Below are positions 5,880-5,981 of a DNA stretch of 5,981 bases, one piece after another. The notes below the pieces were generated by a model, which was not told the DNA's origin, did not search any database, and was given only the letters and a program-made list of their open reading frames with translations. The DNA lies in contig SKQI01000116.1 in NCBI GenBank assembly GCA_007119095.1, positions 1 through 5,981 of the forward strand. The letters are read 5' to 3'. The number at the start of each line of letters is the position of its first letter. The stretch's first letter is position 1. The position numbers were made by a program, and so were the translations under genes. Origin of the DNA: Wenzhouxiangella sp. GTDB taxonomy: Bacteria; Pseudomonadota; Gammaproteobacteria; Xanthomonadales; Wenzhouxiangellaceae.

Positions 5880-5981
5880 TCATGACAACAACATGATAAG
5901 GGAAAAATTGATGTCGATCTCCGCCTGCATCAACTCCATTTGTTTCTTCATGATCTTGATATCATTCTTGCCCAACTTGAC
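5880..5981 (-). CDS. 3' end of an unrecognised small or helical protein (partial)
   Basis: The minus strand is open from the right edge of the window to TGA at 5882-5880, giving 33 residues; the start is outside. The peptide begins VKLGKNDIKIMKKQMEL and ends with the hydrophobic NFSLIMLLS. It looks alpha-helical: a charged amphipathic part followed by a short hydrophobic end. I do not recognise the family. The other two minus-strand frames hit stops within the first 11 codons from the edge. The base composition is about 40% GC (40 of 101 by hand count of 5881-5981), well below the downstream gene. It is co-directional with the T6SS operon, 57 nt upstream of the DUF2169 start, so it may be the preceding operon member. 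A plus-strand frame from ATG 5911 is also open to the edge; I consider it the weaker reading. Confidence 0.45.
   Translation of the reverse strand, partial: VKLGKNDIKIMKKQMELMQAEIDINFSLIMLLS

Noticed and set aside
5911..5981. A plus-strand frame starting ATG 5911 with an AAGGGA-like site upstream, encoding a hydrophobic peptide.
   Set aside because: It is opposite a minus-strand frame co-directional with the operon. A hydrophobic antisense of an amphipathic helix is a common artefact, though I cannot exclude it from 71 bases.

Overview
The window is dominated by a four-gene, head-to-tail minus-strand operon that encodes accessory proteins of a type VI secretion system (T6SS) spike. It reads leftward from 5822 to 942: (1) an 886-residue DUF2169 protein fused to a long pentapeptide-repeat helix, (2) a 372-residue stand-alone pentapeptide-repeat protein, (3) a 219-residue DUF3540 protein, and (4) a 133-residue PAAR-like DUF4150 protein. 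Spacing is tight (a 1-nt TGATG overlap, a 34-nt gap, a 6-nt gap), so the four are probably co-transcribed and partly translationally coupled. The likely joint job is to build and load a VgrG/PAAR-type spike: DUF4150 would be the tip, DUF2169 an adaptor or chaperone, and DUF3540 and the two quadrilateral beta-helix proteins spike-associated or scaffold parts. These roles come from family knowledge and context; nothing in the window proves them.

Upstream of the operon (right edge, 5880-5981) lies the 3' end of an AT-rich minus-strand reading frame that I do not recognise. Left of the operon, and convergent with it, is a plus-strand gene (180-869) for an integral membrane protein resembling the DUF6498 family. 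The 72-nt convergent gap (870-941) holds nothing clear, although a bulged hairpin covers the stop codon of the membrane-protein gene. At the left edge (1-116, minus strand) is the 5' end of another hydrophobic protein with a very good ribosome binding site, divergent from the DUF6498 gene across a 63-nt intergenic region.

The mostly 55-65% GC coding sequence, the protein families and the operon style suggest a gammaproteobacterium, possibly Pseudomonas-like; this is an inference from general character, not from a marker gene. I see no tRNA, rRNA, CRISPR, insertion sequence or integrase. The most notable features are the very regular repeat architecture of the two pentapeptide proteins (an unbroken run of 64 pentapeptides in one, blocks of about 20, 16-17 and 20 in the other), a ladder of cysteines in one repeat register, and the absence of any toxin or immunity gene in the visible part of the spike cassette.
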